This document shows positions 35,397 to 48,085 of a DNA stretch of 64,000 bases, piece by piece; positions within the stretch are counted from its first letter, which is position 1, and every line of letters begins with the position of its first letter. The notes under the pieces are model-generated. The model saw only the letters and a list, made by a program, of their open reading frames with translations. It did not search any database and was not told the origin of the DNA. The position numbers were made by a program, and so were the translations under genes. The DNA comes from Arthrobotrys musiformis (Eukaryota; Ascomycota; Orbiliomycetes; Orbiliales; Orbiliaceae), in the NCBI GenBank assembly GCA_036971715.1, contig JAVHJL010000005.1, positions 3,658,001 through 3,722,000 on the forward strand, in the 5' to 3' direction.

Positions 35397-37053
35397 AACC
35401 CCTCTGGCTTTTTTTCCGTTGAATTACAGCAATTGGACCTAATCCCGCTTCTAACTCAGGGAATTGCCCCATATGTAGATATGATTTAATGCTTCCAGCT
35501 GCGAGACGTTCCGTCGCGGTAGATATGATAACTCTCATCGTTCTGCGGGTTTCCACCACTAATACCACGGAACAATCTGAATGTACAATGCTCTTTATTA
35601 TCAGAGGAGGACGTGTGCCAGGTCGCCATCAACCATAACTATCCACGTATATTATAGATATTAGCGCGGTTCTACGACCTGTTCTGAATAAAAGTGCGGA
35701 TACAGAGGCGTGGGACATTTACCTCAGCGTCATCGTACCCAGGCTCTGAACCGTACGCGACACCACTAAGTGCGGTCTGTAGTCTCGAGGCTGGGCCTTT
35801 AATAATTAATTCGAATAGGTCAGGGACAATTTGGTGTCCTGGACGTCGGTGAGGATCCAAATGTGCAGGATTTGGCCGGAGGCGTGTTTGTGGCCTGGAT
35901 AGGGGTATTTGGAGACAGACATCTTGTGTGTAGATATTACTTGCTCCTACTGGTAATAGGTTTGTGGATTTTAATTCTGCTTGAGACTGTAGTAATGACT
36001 TTGCTGTGGACTAGATATTTGCTCTTTCATGTTTTACGATCTTCGGCGCCGCGGCTCTTTATATAGATATTTTTCGAATGATCCATTCAAAGGTGTGATA
36101 TCTAGATTACGTAGAGTCCGTTGGTATTGTTAGGGGCTTGGAGGTTGGGTGAATTTAGGCGTAAATGGTACAACTGTAGCATGCGGATCGTCCCGAAGCC
36201 GTCCAGACGGGCACGGGTAAGGCAGTTTGTACTGCGCATGCCGCGCTGTGTGGGGAGAATGCATCATGCAATGGATTTTCTTAAATAATGTAGTTACGTG
36301 CATACACTCGCATATGTATATCCGTCTCATTGCATTGGTTTACATAGGCATCTCTTTGTGACGTCTGGTAACGGGTCTAGTTTACATTGTTTTCCAAAAA
36401 TTTGTTTGGGAGTATCAGATTCCGGCAACCCAAGTTGAATTAATTAATACCTGTCAATTTTGAGGCTGGACTTGAAGCTAATAGGGGCTAGAGTTGCAGA
36501 AGCGGATCGGACATGTATTCTGGTTGTGTTTTGAAGATTTCAGGTTGGCCCTGGTGTCAATTGATGTACATGTGGTACGTATCTTCAATAGGGAGGGCGT
36601 CGTGTAGCGGGCTCTCTATACAACCGTATGCAAGATGCCGTTGCCCCGCTCTACTCATGGATGTATGTACATATATCTGCATAGGCGTACGCCGGGAACA
36701 ACGGCTGGTCGGCTCGAATTGCTAAAGTTAACACCATTGCAGAATCCTGGGTCCGGGAGGTTTTCCTAGAGGCTGATGTTACATTCGAGGGCGGTGGGTG
36801 CGCAGGCAGGTATCTAAATCTATATGTGTTTTAGTCTGTACCTTTTTGTGCTACATTAGGAATTATAACTGTACTTGTAGGTGTATACACGTGATTGCTT
36901 TAACGTGCAGGCGTGCGAGCCACATAGTGCAAGTTAACTGGGTACATTGATGTATCAATAAGAATCCATTATCAAAAGCCTAGGAAAATTATGCTATGCT
37001 ATATGCTACTTCCGCAATTTGGCGCCGAATAAAGATATGGTGATGTATTAAAC
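35397..37053. other. Intergenic 1.7 kb, no firm gene
   Basis: Convergent flank between the SDR and the beta-lactamase-like gene. A minus-strand frame at 35672-35860 ends in a possible splice donor but has no convincing start or domain. One more TAGTCTCGAG copy occurs at 35780-35789. Otherwise nothing recognised. Confidence 0.45.
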
Positions 37054-39431
37054 TTATTGCTTGACTAACTTGCCGCGCATGGGTTCGTAGAAGAGGGTCA
37101 TTTTGCCATTGACCTTTTTGAAGACGAAGAGATCCAGCCCCCAACCGCTCTTTGTCGTAACACTATCCAACCGAGTTAGTTATAAACGTTTCATTATGAT
37201 TTTTGAGTCGAAGGAAGGAGAAGGGGGAGACCGACATATCAAAGCCAGACCAAACACATGTAAACAACGGCACAGCCCTGAACTTTCCAGGAAACCCGGT
37301 TCCGATCAAACCAGCACCATATTCGAAGATGTTAATTTGTTTCCCACCCTGTCGCCAAATCAACTGATCTGCCTTCGTCAAGATATTCACACCGTGGAGT
37401 TGTATTTCCTTAATTGTCAAAAATCCGTTTTCGAAAGCGATGCGCGCAATTCCATCAGACGATATGTAAGTACCTGCGTAGTCAGCTGTTACAATTGAGT
37501 TGTAAGCTTTCCATATTGCTGGAGCGATGGTATTGTGAATTGTAAAAGAGAGACCCAAAGGATCAGTAGTAGCAGCGCCGGCAACCAATTCCGAGTCACT
37601 AGATCCTACGCTAGACAAAACGCTGACACCATATCCGAATTCTGGAAAGGTAGAGATTTGGGAAAATTGACCCGGGAGGCCACCGCCCTTGAAGTAAATG
37701 TTGTATGCGGCGTAATCTGGCATTATCGCTCGGAATGATTCCCAAGGAACTCCTACACTCGTGATAGCGTCTGTGTTGTAGTGGATTGAGCGCAGCCAGT
37801 TGAGACGCTGGGAGTTGCTGATTAGAGATGGGTTGCGGGAGAGGAGGAGTTTGTGGAGGAATTTAGCTAAATCGTTGGAGGTAGAGAAGATGCCACCGGC
37901 CCTGATATTGTGTTAGCTTATTTTGTAAAGAAAATTGATTTCTAGAACTGGGGGGTGGATTAATATGCAGGGATGCGGTATCGACGTACGGATCATGCAC
38001 AGCAGGAACGATCAGGTCTACCATATGCCTGGAGTTCGGGACGACAATATCTTTGCGGAGACTACGTGGGATCGCGCCTGCGAAGGTGTGGTCCATCCCG
38101 AGGGGATCAAGAATGTCGTCTTTTACAGCAGAAGCCCAGCTTTTGGTCTGCTTCTTGAGCTTCTGGCGGTACTTTCCTGTGGCGAGGCCGAGAATGGAGA
38201 ACCCGGTGTTTGAATCTGAATAAGTCAGTTTTCTCTGCGCATATTTATAATCTCTACGAGAAAAATGAGCTTTGGAATCCAGACATATACTTACAGCTAG
38301 GTGTTTCTCCCACTTGCCAGATGAGGTCGTTCTTGGAGACGGTCGTTAGAAGTTCTTGAGCAGAAGTGTTATGCTTGTAGTACTTCTCGATAAAAGTCTC
38401 CTGACCGGGGACTGGGGGCCATATGATATCGGCGGTGCTGTTAAAGACCATTTCCCCCATATCTCTCCCAAGGCCGGATCTGTGGCTGCCCAGTTGTCCA
38501 AGAGTGATGTCCGCAGCTTCACCCTTGAATTCAAGGGGCAGCCTGAACTCTGGGAGAACGTCTTGCAGCCTTGATTCTAGAGTTAACTCTGGGACAAATT
38601 TCTTTAGTTGTGCCTGCCTGCTCAAAACGAGCGCCTCGAGGACGGCGAAGACTTTTGAGACAGATGCAATTCTGTAAATAGAATTGCCGTCCACGCGGGC
38701 TGGAGATGCGGATGAAGATTCATTCAGACGTTTTCTCCCGCGGTGGAATTCGTATATTTTCCCCTTTGAAGAATGAACGATACTGATTGATAAAGCGTCC
38801 TTATTGGAAAATGTATCCGCTTTCAGAGTCAACTCTAGCTGGGCTAATGCTAGCTTGACCGCAGGATGTTGCATGACGCGAGGATCGTCGAGAAGAAAGG
38901 CGGGTGGAGGAGGGACGCATCTCCACTGCGGGGCGGCCACGGAAAGGTCACCCCCCGAGGCTAGTATAGTATTTCCTTCGTACACGCCTGAAGTCTGTCG
39001 CTTTTGAAGGAGTGGATTCGATGGGCCTGGACCTGTATATTAACCCCCACGTTAGCATTGCTAAATCAAAAATCATGGGTTTTCTCACGATGGAGGGTCT
39101 CGAGTCCCCGAAAATCTCCAGCATATATACCTAGGTCGACCGCATGTACGTATAACTGGGCGTTTGAAAGAACAAGAAACTTACCGGTTTTGACGATGTA
39201 TAGGGTGAGCAGCATGCCCATAGAGAAGCCAATAGCCGACCAGTATGTATTCATCAACCAGTTCTTCCCCTTATTCTTCCCTCCCTCGACTTCCATGATG
39301 GCGGACTTCTCGTCAAGCAAGGGTCGCGATTCCATCGTTTGATATCCTCTGTGGATAGTAGGTTCGTACGACCGAATTCTGGCGTGGGAGTTTTGGAATC
39401 GATCATCCATCCCGCTATTTATATTCGCCAT
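37054..39431 (-). CDS. Membrane-anchored class C beta-lactamase-like serine hydrolase
   Basis: Five exons on the minus strand: 39431-39185, 39032-38295, 38215-37990, 37901-37236 and 37162-37054. They join to 661 residues. An N-terminal cytosolic segment of about 57 residues is followed by one transmembrane helix (YWSAIGFSMGMLLTLYIV), so the catalytic part should be lumenal or extracellular. The active-site SxxK is S206-V-S-K209 (IASVSKVF). The YxN motif is Y329-S-N331, formed across the second splice (YSNTGFSILG). A KGGGLPGQFS segment near residue 480 may take the place of the KTG box. The family includes class C beta-lactamases, D-peptidases, esterases and acyltransferases such as LovD. In fungi it is rarely about antibiotics; ester or acyl transfer is more likely. 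Substrate unknown. Intron 4 (GTCGGT donor) is the least certain junction. Confidence 0.87.
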
Positions 39432-40252
39432 TTTCGAGAATCGATACCCCAGGTCTGGGTACGAGACAAAAATCGATACTGCTACCTGACTAATTGGTAC
39501 TAACTAACTATCACTGATAGGATTCTACGGTTAACAGTTGCCAGTAATTCTCCACCTTCCTCGCGGATAGGCTTTAGACATCCCAAAATGCCTTTGTCCA
39601 TTTTGATTTTGATATTTCTTATTCTGGGATTACGGACTCTGCTGTTTAAATTTAAGCTTACCTATGGATTTACACACTGTTCCGTCTGCTGACGTGACTG
39701 CAACTCTGATATGCAAACGCATGCATGGAGGCCTCAAAAGAGCTTTCGAAACCGTAAAGCTAGCCTCTTATATTGATCTTGTGGGTAGAGCTCGGTGGAG
39801 ACGACGAAGTTCGGCGGAGTTTAGTGAACTACGAATGCATTGTAGTGAGCGTGACGGAGCGCCTTTACCTCCGCGCCCAGATATCCGCAGCATATACGTC
39901 GAGTTTGGGGATCGGTCTCCACGGTCATCCGTCCATTAACTATTAGGTAAGTTCCCGCCCGTCGTTTTCCAAGTCCCGGCTGAAGTCACTAGTTTCCCCG
40001 TGGTAGCGAACCCGCATGAGCCGCAGCCGCCCTCTGACCTGGAAGTGGCAGGCCAAACGGCCCAGTGCCAATGTCGTTATAACGTTACTCCACAGAGTTT
40101 CCTCGGCCTGCGCTTTGGGCGCTGCGCCATTTCTCAGAATCTTGGGGCCTTCCCGCGAAATCCAATCCCAAACTCCGATTCCTCCCTTTCGAGCCCAGTC
40201 TTTGGCTTATAACTAACGAACCAATACTGCCTCTTAACGGCTCGTTGTCGCC
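39432..40252. promoter_or_regulatory. Divergent intergenic region
   Basis: An 820-bp interval between the divergent beta-lactamase-like and TPR genes. It should contain both promoters. The small frames at 39664-39939 and 40000-40216 have no recognisable content. Confidence 0.4.
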
Positions 40253-43200
40253 ATGGGTCTGTTCAGCAAGCTCAAAGGCGACAAGAAGAACCATAGAAAC
40301 TCTGTCCAGCAGCTGCCGTCTTCCGGGAGCACTTCTGGTCAGAGTAACCCTTCTGTCGGCGGAAGTGGCGCTGGCCTGCAGCCACCAGCCCAGTCTCAGT
40401 CACAGTCCTCGTCGGGGTCAGTTGCCTTCTTCTATTATCCGCATTATTGCTTCCACGACTATTACTATTAGCCAACAGCTCCCGCCCGTGGGGATTTTCT
40501 AGAGCGTGATCGCTGACACTTTCTTTCGGGATCCATAGGCCTGGTCACAGTTCCGCATCTCTTGTAACTCCTCCCCACCAAGACTCCCCTTCGGCTGTTC
40601 CTGTCCCGCCAGTTCAACAGCAGCAGCAAACATCTCTACCACAACAACAACCTCCTTGGGGCTACTCTCCTTCGCCGAACCCGAGTCTCAATCCACAGAC
40701 GCAGGGCGCGCAGCAGCAGTTTTGGCCATCTCAGGGACCGCAATATGGGGGGTTTCCACAGGCCCCCTACGGGCAGCCGATATATATTCTTCAAAATGGA
40801 CAGCTAGTACCTGTATACACGGGGCAGCAAATTGGAGTCCCCCCGAATGTGAATATGGCATCACCGACGGTGATATCACCAGCCAACAGCGCGGACTATG
40901 GATTCCAAGGGAACCAGGCATCTCAATCTCCAGTACCGTTCAGCAGTTCCCCATATCAAATTCCGCCTCTTCCAATACCCCCCTCTGCGCCGCCTTCGGG
41001 TCTAACAACCAACCCCTACACCGTCGTGCCTTTCCCTCCTAATGCGCCGATTCCTTCCAATACGCAATTGGGCCCTGAGCCACAAGCAGTATCTCCTGTG
41101 TCTCCAGTTAGCGACTTTTCTCACAGTACTGGTTTTTCGCCTCCACAACCGCCGCCGCCTTCCTCGACATCTACGTCAGCGACTTTGGATGCGTCTGCTG
41201 TACCTCCCGTAGTTCCTAAGCCGATGGCGCGGAAACCGGTACCTGCGGCCGGTTCATCGGGTACACCGATTTCTCCGACCCCGCCGCAACTACCGCTGCC
41301 AACAACTTCAATGGTAACTCAGGGTGTTGACTCGCTAAATATATCGGATACTCCCGTGGCGCCACCCAGTGAGCCCCCCAAGCAAAAAATTCAACTCTCA
41401 CCCCAAATGGAGCAGAAAGTTGAGTTTTTGAAAAATCAGGGAAATACGATGGTTGAGGCAAAGAACTATGAACAGGCAGTCATGTTTTATTCCATGGCGC
41501 TGGACTATAATCCTGAGAGTGCGGTGTGTTTGTCAAACAGGTCAATGGCTTATACCCAGCTTCAACCGCCAAAAATGAAAGAAGCGAAGGAGGATGCGGA
41601 GGCAGCAACAAAAGCAGATCCGTCGTACTGGAAGGGCTGGTCGAGGTTGGGCGATGCGCTATTGACTATGGGAGAGGCCTCTAAGGCGGTTGATGCATAT
41701 AGCAAAGCTGTTGAGGTTGGAGGGGCGTCAGTAGGGCAGAATACAAAGCATTCGCTGGCGAGTGCGAAGGCCAGGGCGGCGGGTCGAGGCAATAGTACGA
41801 CAACTTCTCCTATCACACGAAAAGCGGCTCCGACTGCTTCGAGCAAAGCGGGGACACCAAGTTCTTCAACTTCTCAGCGAACATCGCCTGCGCAGTCGGG
41901 GGCATCTTCCTTTACGACATCATTTTCTCCTACCGACGCCGCTGGGAGCTCACGTTCCCCAAATAATATACCGAGGGCGGCGCCGGCTACGAATACATCG
42001 TCGACTACTGCATCTACTAGTAGCTCGGCTACTGCGTCGGCTTCTACTGCCGCGCAACCTTCGAGGGCTCAGCCGCCACCCCTCAGTACTCAAACAGCGC
42101 CTCCCTCTCGCACGCCCGCTACTGCTACTACAAGTACCGCTACTACAGCGACAACTACAAACCCGGGACCTTCTGCGACTCCGACATCACCATCAGCGAA
42201 TGCACCAGCGCGGACAACTCAGACAGCATCCGGTCTCCCTGCGGTTCTAGAGGAAGCCGTCGCCAATGTGGAAGAAGTGGTCAACTCTGAAGCTCCACCG
42301 GCGTACGCACCAAACCCAACTTCGACCGATCCAACGATCCGGCATATGTCACAACAGGCAGTGTACTCTCAGGTTATCGAACTACGAAACACCCTGCTCG
42401 TCAGAAACAAGGGAAGCTTTGTTATCAAACCTTATACTGCCGTTGGCAACATTGATGCCGTTAGGATTGAGTTTGTGGGGATGTCTACCCAAGAGCTGAC
42501 TCCGCGAGAGCTGGGTGTTCATCCAGATCAACACCCTTCGTTTTCTGGATACTTCGTCAACAGTTTGTTGTACCCTGGATGTACATTGATTGATCTAGAC
42601 ATGGAAGTGTCAAAGATTGGTGAAGGGAGGTTTCCAGGTACATACAGTGTATCTGGGTACTCTGAGGTCTACAGGTCCCAACAGCTGGAAACAGCACCAA
42701 TACTCCCCATCACATTATCATCTGTGCACGCTCTACCCGAGATAACAGTTGACCAGATCGTATCCCGGATGACGGTGCTGAAGTATAATCGGCTCCTCCC
42801 GGAGACGAATATGCAAATGTACGAGAGCTTGAGAAAGTTATTGGGTCCCGACCCTTACCCGAATCAAACGGATGCCGATAAAGCGAATTTGAGAAACCAG
42901 ACTACTGACATCTGTTATGTGTTGAACCGAGTGGATTCGACGAGGTATATTGACATGTCGAATTGTCGCCATTTAACCAATAACACGCTTGGTACGGCGG
43001 CGCAGGGCATCGGCTTGAAGAACTTTCTGTTCCAAATCCTCTTGGGATGCGAGCTATTGGTTCGGTTGCTCAAGGAGCCAGCCAATGCGAGCTATACTGG
43101 ATTGATTTCGCATAACATTTCAGCGAACCTGGTGATTTCGGATTTGTGGATGCAGAATATTGATACAAAGCGGGAAACCACACCTGCGGGACTCCCACGT

Positions 43201-44250
43201 CATTTGCTGATTTCATTAGTCCATCAGCGACAATGCGAGGGGCTGATTCGATTTGCGGAGACATTAAAATGGCCGTATATGGACGAGGCCAGGAATTACA
43301 TCGAGGGGGCTTATAATGATCTAATCACGGGCAAGGCAATCGGGTTTGATATGTGTGATTGGTTGTTTGGATTGGTGAGGCCTGGGAAGCTGTTTAGGCA
43401 TTTGATCATGAACTGTGTAGTGTATTCGTCACCCTCAATAAGGGATTTCCAAGGCGCGCCGACGTTTACATGTGGTTTGGTACTCCATAATAGGAGCTAC
43501 TGGCCTAGAAGGAGCGTTTTGGGCGGCGTTTTGGGCGGTCTGAGGAATTTGACTCCTGTCTGCGGATGGGTTGGGCCGGCCCCAAAAGCTGAAGGAGTTG
43601 AACCTGGGTGGTGCCAAGTTGATGCGCGAAAAGTTACTATCCCGGTCCCCTGTACCAAGAGCCAGAGGACCGCGGAGGAACTGGAAGAAGCCAGGATCGG
43701 ACCGGATGGGAGGGTTATGAACGCTGAAGAGCAAATCAGTGACCTCGCAGACATCAGCCAATGGGATGTCCCGTCATTTCCTTCGAGATCAAACCCTAAT
43801 GATTCGACGGTCACATTCAAGGGCATCCGATTACTTTTACAACAAGATCAAGCCGTTACGTCAACTCTTACGCCGCTAAAAATTTATAGAGCGGCCGTGG
43901 ATTTTGACATTTCGGGTTCCGCGGTGTCCTATACACTCTACTCTAACCCAACATTCGTGGCGGCACACCCATGTGTTGGAAACCATTTAGCGCACAGAAC
44001 GGAGACGAAGGCAATCCGGAAGACGATTATCCCGGCAGTCGATCTAAAGGAGACTTATTTACAATATAACAGCTTGCTAGTTATCGATGCAACATTGAAA
44101 GGGGAGGAAGTCTTGGCGAGAGCGTGGTGTTCGGAACGAGGATGCAATGCGGTTGTTTGGAGGGGCGATGAGACATGCTTTGCTTGCGCGGCGCTCATGA
44201 CCATGAGTACCAACGGGCTGGGATTCAATATTCTTATTCGGAGTGTGTAA
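40253..44250 (+). CDS. Large TPR-domain protein with conserved C-terminal region
   Basis: Two exons, 40253-40416 and 40539-44250, give 1291 residues. The N-terminus (MGLFSKLKGDKK) could be membrane-associated. A Gln/Pro/Ser-rich region of about 300 residues follows. A TPR block lies at about 345-455: KNQGNTMVEAKNYEQAVMFYSMAL, then NRSMAYTQL and GWSRLGDALLTMGEASKAVDAYSKAVEV. This resembles the SGT/STI1-type co-chaperone TPR. A Ser/Thr/Ala/Pro-rich linker of some 150 residues leads to a globular C-terminal part (about 570-1291) with blocks such as DICYVLNRVDSTRYIDMSNCRHLTNN across an exon-internal stretch and Cys residues near the end. I do not recognise that part as a named domain. Probably cytosolic adaptor or chaperone-linked; function unknown. 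The GTCAGT donor is in phase 2. Confidence 0.85.
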
Positions 44251-44763
44251 CTCTTTTTTTTCGCCGGCGGCCCTTCTGCGGTCCCATAACTTATAGCTAG
44301 GGTTGCGTGTGGGGCTTGGTGGGGGTGTAACGGTGGGTATTTTGCGTTAGCTTTTTGACTACTTATGATGCATACATGATCTAGCGCTGCCCTGTCAATG
44401 TCCTTTTCCATCGTGTTATCGATAGTTAATCTTAATCGACTGAAAGAATCCACTTTAGACGCTATTTTTGTCGTTGTTTTAACTGATTGATTAGATTACG
44501 TATTAGAAATAGTAGCCGCCGGATTGATAGGTATTAATATTTCCGTAAGCTACGCGTATACGATGTTTAAATCGAATGTTCTACGCTTCCAAAGCGTTGA
44601 TAGCAGAAGACCGATACTTTGTTCGGCCAGCTCCGAGCTGGGGGATGTATTTAAAGTTTTCGGTTTCTCCCATGAGACTGGTTGGACCTGCATCTTTCGG
44701 TTCATCATATGACGTTTGTTGGAACAAAGTAATTCGACATCAGTAAACCCTAAACCGACCACA
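44251..44763. other. Intergenic, no gene recognised
   Basis: Between the TPR gene and the 2-OG oxygenase gene, both on the plus strand. Only short frames. Presumed terminator of the first and promoter of the second. Confidence 0.45.
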
Positions 44764-46264
44764 ATGACGATGACAGAGGACGCGGCGACTGTAGTAACGG
44801 GTATGGTCATCGCGGATTCGTTTTTACCACTGTATTGTATGAATCGAATAGGTTATTGAATTCAAATTGGTGTTATAGGCAACGGACCCCGCAAGATCCT
44901 CTCAAACTCTATAGACCTCCAACCTGGCGACTTCTCCAGCATTCCAGTCCTCGACCTCACCCTCGCCTTTTCTTCCTCTCTTTCGGACCGCAAAAAGTGC
45001 GCAGAAACACTTTTCGATGCCTGCACTCGCGTCGGATTCTTCTACGTCAAAAACCACGGGGTCCCGGAAGAAGTGGTCTCACAGTGTTTTACAGCCGGAA
45101 GGGATTTCTTTGAGTTGACGATGGAAGAGAAGATGAAGATATACATCAAAGATTCGGAGAATTTCAAGGGTTATACACCTTTACTTGGAGAGAATACAGA
45201 CCCCGCAGGAAGGGGGGATTTGCACGAGGGCTTCGATATCGGGTATGATTACGCCGGTTCGGGCGAAGCAAAAATGGAAGGAGTCAATAGATGGCCTGAG
45301 AGTTTACCGTCTATCAAGTCACCCGTGACGACGTACTTTGACGAAATGGTCAAACTCGGCAAGAAACTATTCCAGCTTTTCGCGGTATCGCTAGACCTTG
45401 AAGAAGGATACTTTGACAATTTGGTATCTGGAAAAGGAGGGATTATGAGACTACTACACTACCCACCCCAGGAAGACGAGAATCTGGATATGAAACAGTT
45501 GGGTATAGGCGCGCATAGCGATTATGAGTGCTTTACGATTCTAGCACAGCAGAATGGAGTCGAGGCTTTGCAGGTGCTGAACAAGGCGGGGCAGTGGGTT
45601 GGGGCTACACCTATGGAGGGCACATTTGTGGTCAATGTTGGAGATATGATGGCTAGGTGGACTAACGATCTGTATCTGTCGACTATTCGTGAGTATATAT
45701 ATCTCCATTCCTCGCTATTCTTGTTGTTCTTAGTTTTTCACCCTCCTTAATTCCCCAACGCCTTACTCTCTTGTCTCGTCTCAAGGAGTTAGGCTGCGGG
45801 CCAAATTCTTCTGCCTTGCTGTTGTCAAGATCCTCCTACATCTCTTTGTGCGATCATATTCCCTACTCTAATTCTTTGTTCGTTGTCGTCGTGCATTACT
45901 CATTTGCCCTGTTCTTCCACCGCGAGACCATGTTCTTCTTGATTCTCCTTCCCCTTCGTTCTCGACAACGCTTTTTTTCGCTTTGGGCGGGCGTCCCATG
46001 ACTATTATGTTCCCTGGACCTTTCCTTTCCCCAAGAAGTTTAAACTTAAAGATGAGGGCCAAGACTAATACTTGGGATGCGACGACAGATCGAGCTATTA
46101 ATAGAACCGGTGTACGGAGATACTCGATCCCGTTCTTCTTCGGAGTAGACTACGAGACTACAATCGATGTGCTTGAGAGCTGTATCAGCGATAGCAGGCC
46201 GCCGAAGTACAAGCCAATCAACGCGGGTGATTATATCAAGCAGAGATTGAGCGAGACATATTAA
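44764..46264 (+). CDS. 2-oxoglutarate/Fe(II)-dependent oxygenase (isopenicillin N synthase-like)
   Basis: Three exons: 44764-44800, 44879-45688 and 46089-46264, giving 340 residues. The N-terminal DIOX_N region has IPVLDLTLAF and the GFFYVKNHGVP block. The iron ligands are H225 and D227 (IGAHSDYECF) and H283, which is formed across the last splice (STI|HRAINR). The 2-oxoglutarate-binding RxS is R293-Y-S295 in RRYSIPFFF, ten residues after the third ligand as is usual. Such enzymes hydroxylate, desaturate or ring-close small molecules using oxygen and 2-oxoglutarate. The second intron is 400 nt, much longer than typical here, but both ends and the motif it restores are convincing. The gene is 1.8 kb upstream of the terpene synthase on the same strand, so terpenoid tailoring is a reasonable inference. 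Confidence 0.9.
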
Positions 46265-48085
46265 ACCGCGCCTGCCGAATATCGGATTCGCAAAATTTCG
46301 GGAGCGTGGGTAGGGTCATCGGAAGTCGGGGTGTTTTCGATCTAACTGACATGACTCGGCTTGGTTAATTAAGCTTAAGTTGTTCCCGCAACTCAGCTGT
46401 CGGGATGTCTCGGATTAGTTATCATTTCGATGGCTATAGCGGTGGAGAAATTTATCGTATATGTATGCCTATCTGGTAATAAATTCGGGGCCGTTAGACA
46501 GAAGAGGCAAATCGGCATCAGCTAATTAGTTAGAGTCAGCTCACGGAATTGATACTTCAATCAGAACTAGAATACTCGATACTGTCAAGATGGGATTGCA
46601 TGCATGCGCAATTGCATCTCTACAAGCAGCTAAGCTGGGAATGGGCCCTCCAACGCGCGTTTGGGAAATACCTTTGAAAAAACACCTCTTCAGCTCCGTT
46701 AGCGCGCGCAGTGAGCACTGCAAATGTTCACCAATTCTAGTGGCCTCTGCAACCATCGAGGGCTGTTTCTAGTCAAATTTGATTGTAGAAGTGCGTTGAA
46801 TTTATAAATCTACCAGTATGCGAACGAGATCGAAAGGACCAATGAGGAGATTCGGTCGTAAATAGCAGATAAACGATAAGCTGAGCCTACTCGCTGACGG
46901 TGTGCACAATTTGGGATTTTGGTTTTATTAGATGGAGCCTTATCTTGGATGAAGCCTAGAGTAGTGAACCTTAAAGCGGTGTAGTTTCGCAGGGCTAAAG
47001 CAGTATTTAACATTGCCAACCTAGGATACAACCCAGCTCCCGCTATCGAGTACAGGGTTTACCGAATATTTGCTCGCAGAGCAGTATTGTATATGGGTAC
47101 TTAGACCTTGTAAAACACACTAACAACTATATTATAATAGTATATACTTTAATGAGTGGGTATCATTAGCGGGCGGTGTTCAGAAACGACATAATCTAAA
47201 CACTGGCTCGCCCATTAAGTAATGGGTTGGGTTGGGCTGGAAATTCTAGGCCATAGGTTCCGAATAAGTGGGTTCTTAACTGTGGGTCGGATTCAAGTGT
47301 GGATACTGAATGGTGGCCCAATTTCTCTCGCGGAGTAAGGAATTTTGAACAGGTATATAGAAGATGTACTAGCTAAGCTACGGGCCTTAACCATAACCAT
47401 TAGGCAGTTTGTAGATGACTTAGATACTACGCCATTTGAGCTCCATAACGGCTCGCCTACCTACTTGTAGATATAGATATCTTAACGATATATACATCTA
47501 AGCATAAAAAATCCGAACACGGATCAAGAGATAGGGCACCATACACCAACTCCGATATCTACGGCCATGGCTGGCGAGACCACCTATAAACAGCCTCCTT
47601 GCGGGTTGTGTTCCATCAGTTTTTGGATGTAAACCAGTACGGAACGTCTAGTCTCGTTCCCGGGCGCTCGGCAGGCCACAAGTGTCGTAACGTCCACAAA
47701 CTCCGGCTTCCCATACCAGCATTGGTAGGACAGTCAGTTCGATCAATTTGATCAATTTCTCCGGCGTAGCTAGGGAATGGAGTGTCGATAGCCCCTTAGA
47801 TTCGCTCTGAATGTGAATCGGCGTTTTCGAAAAAAATTGGACCCACTCAAGCATTGATCCTAGCCTAGAATTCATGCTCTCCGACCTTTTAGAGTCCCTG
47901 TATTTAGCTGGCAGTAAATTCCCCATGCACGTATATAAGGAGTGCGAACCCCCCAGTATCGATGCGGGATCTTCAGGTGCACATATGCAAGTCATTCCTT
48001 CTCAACTAGATCTATAGATCGAACTTCCGACACAAACGCTAAAAAATAGAACGATAATTAGTTTTCTAGGGTTCGGAAAAGCACT
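46265..48085. other. Intergenic 1.8 kb, no gene recognised
   Basis: AT-rich in parts (47100-47160). Short frames only (for example 46541-47031 and 47648-47995 on the minus strand), none with recognisable features. The end should include the terpene synthase promoter. Confidence 0.45.
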
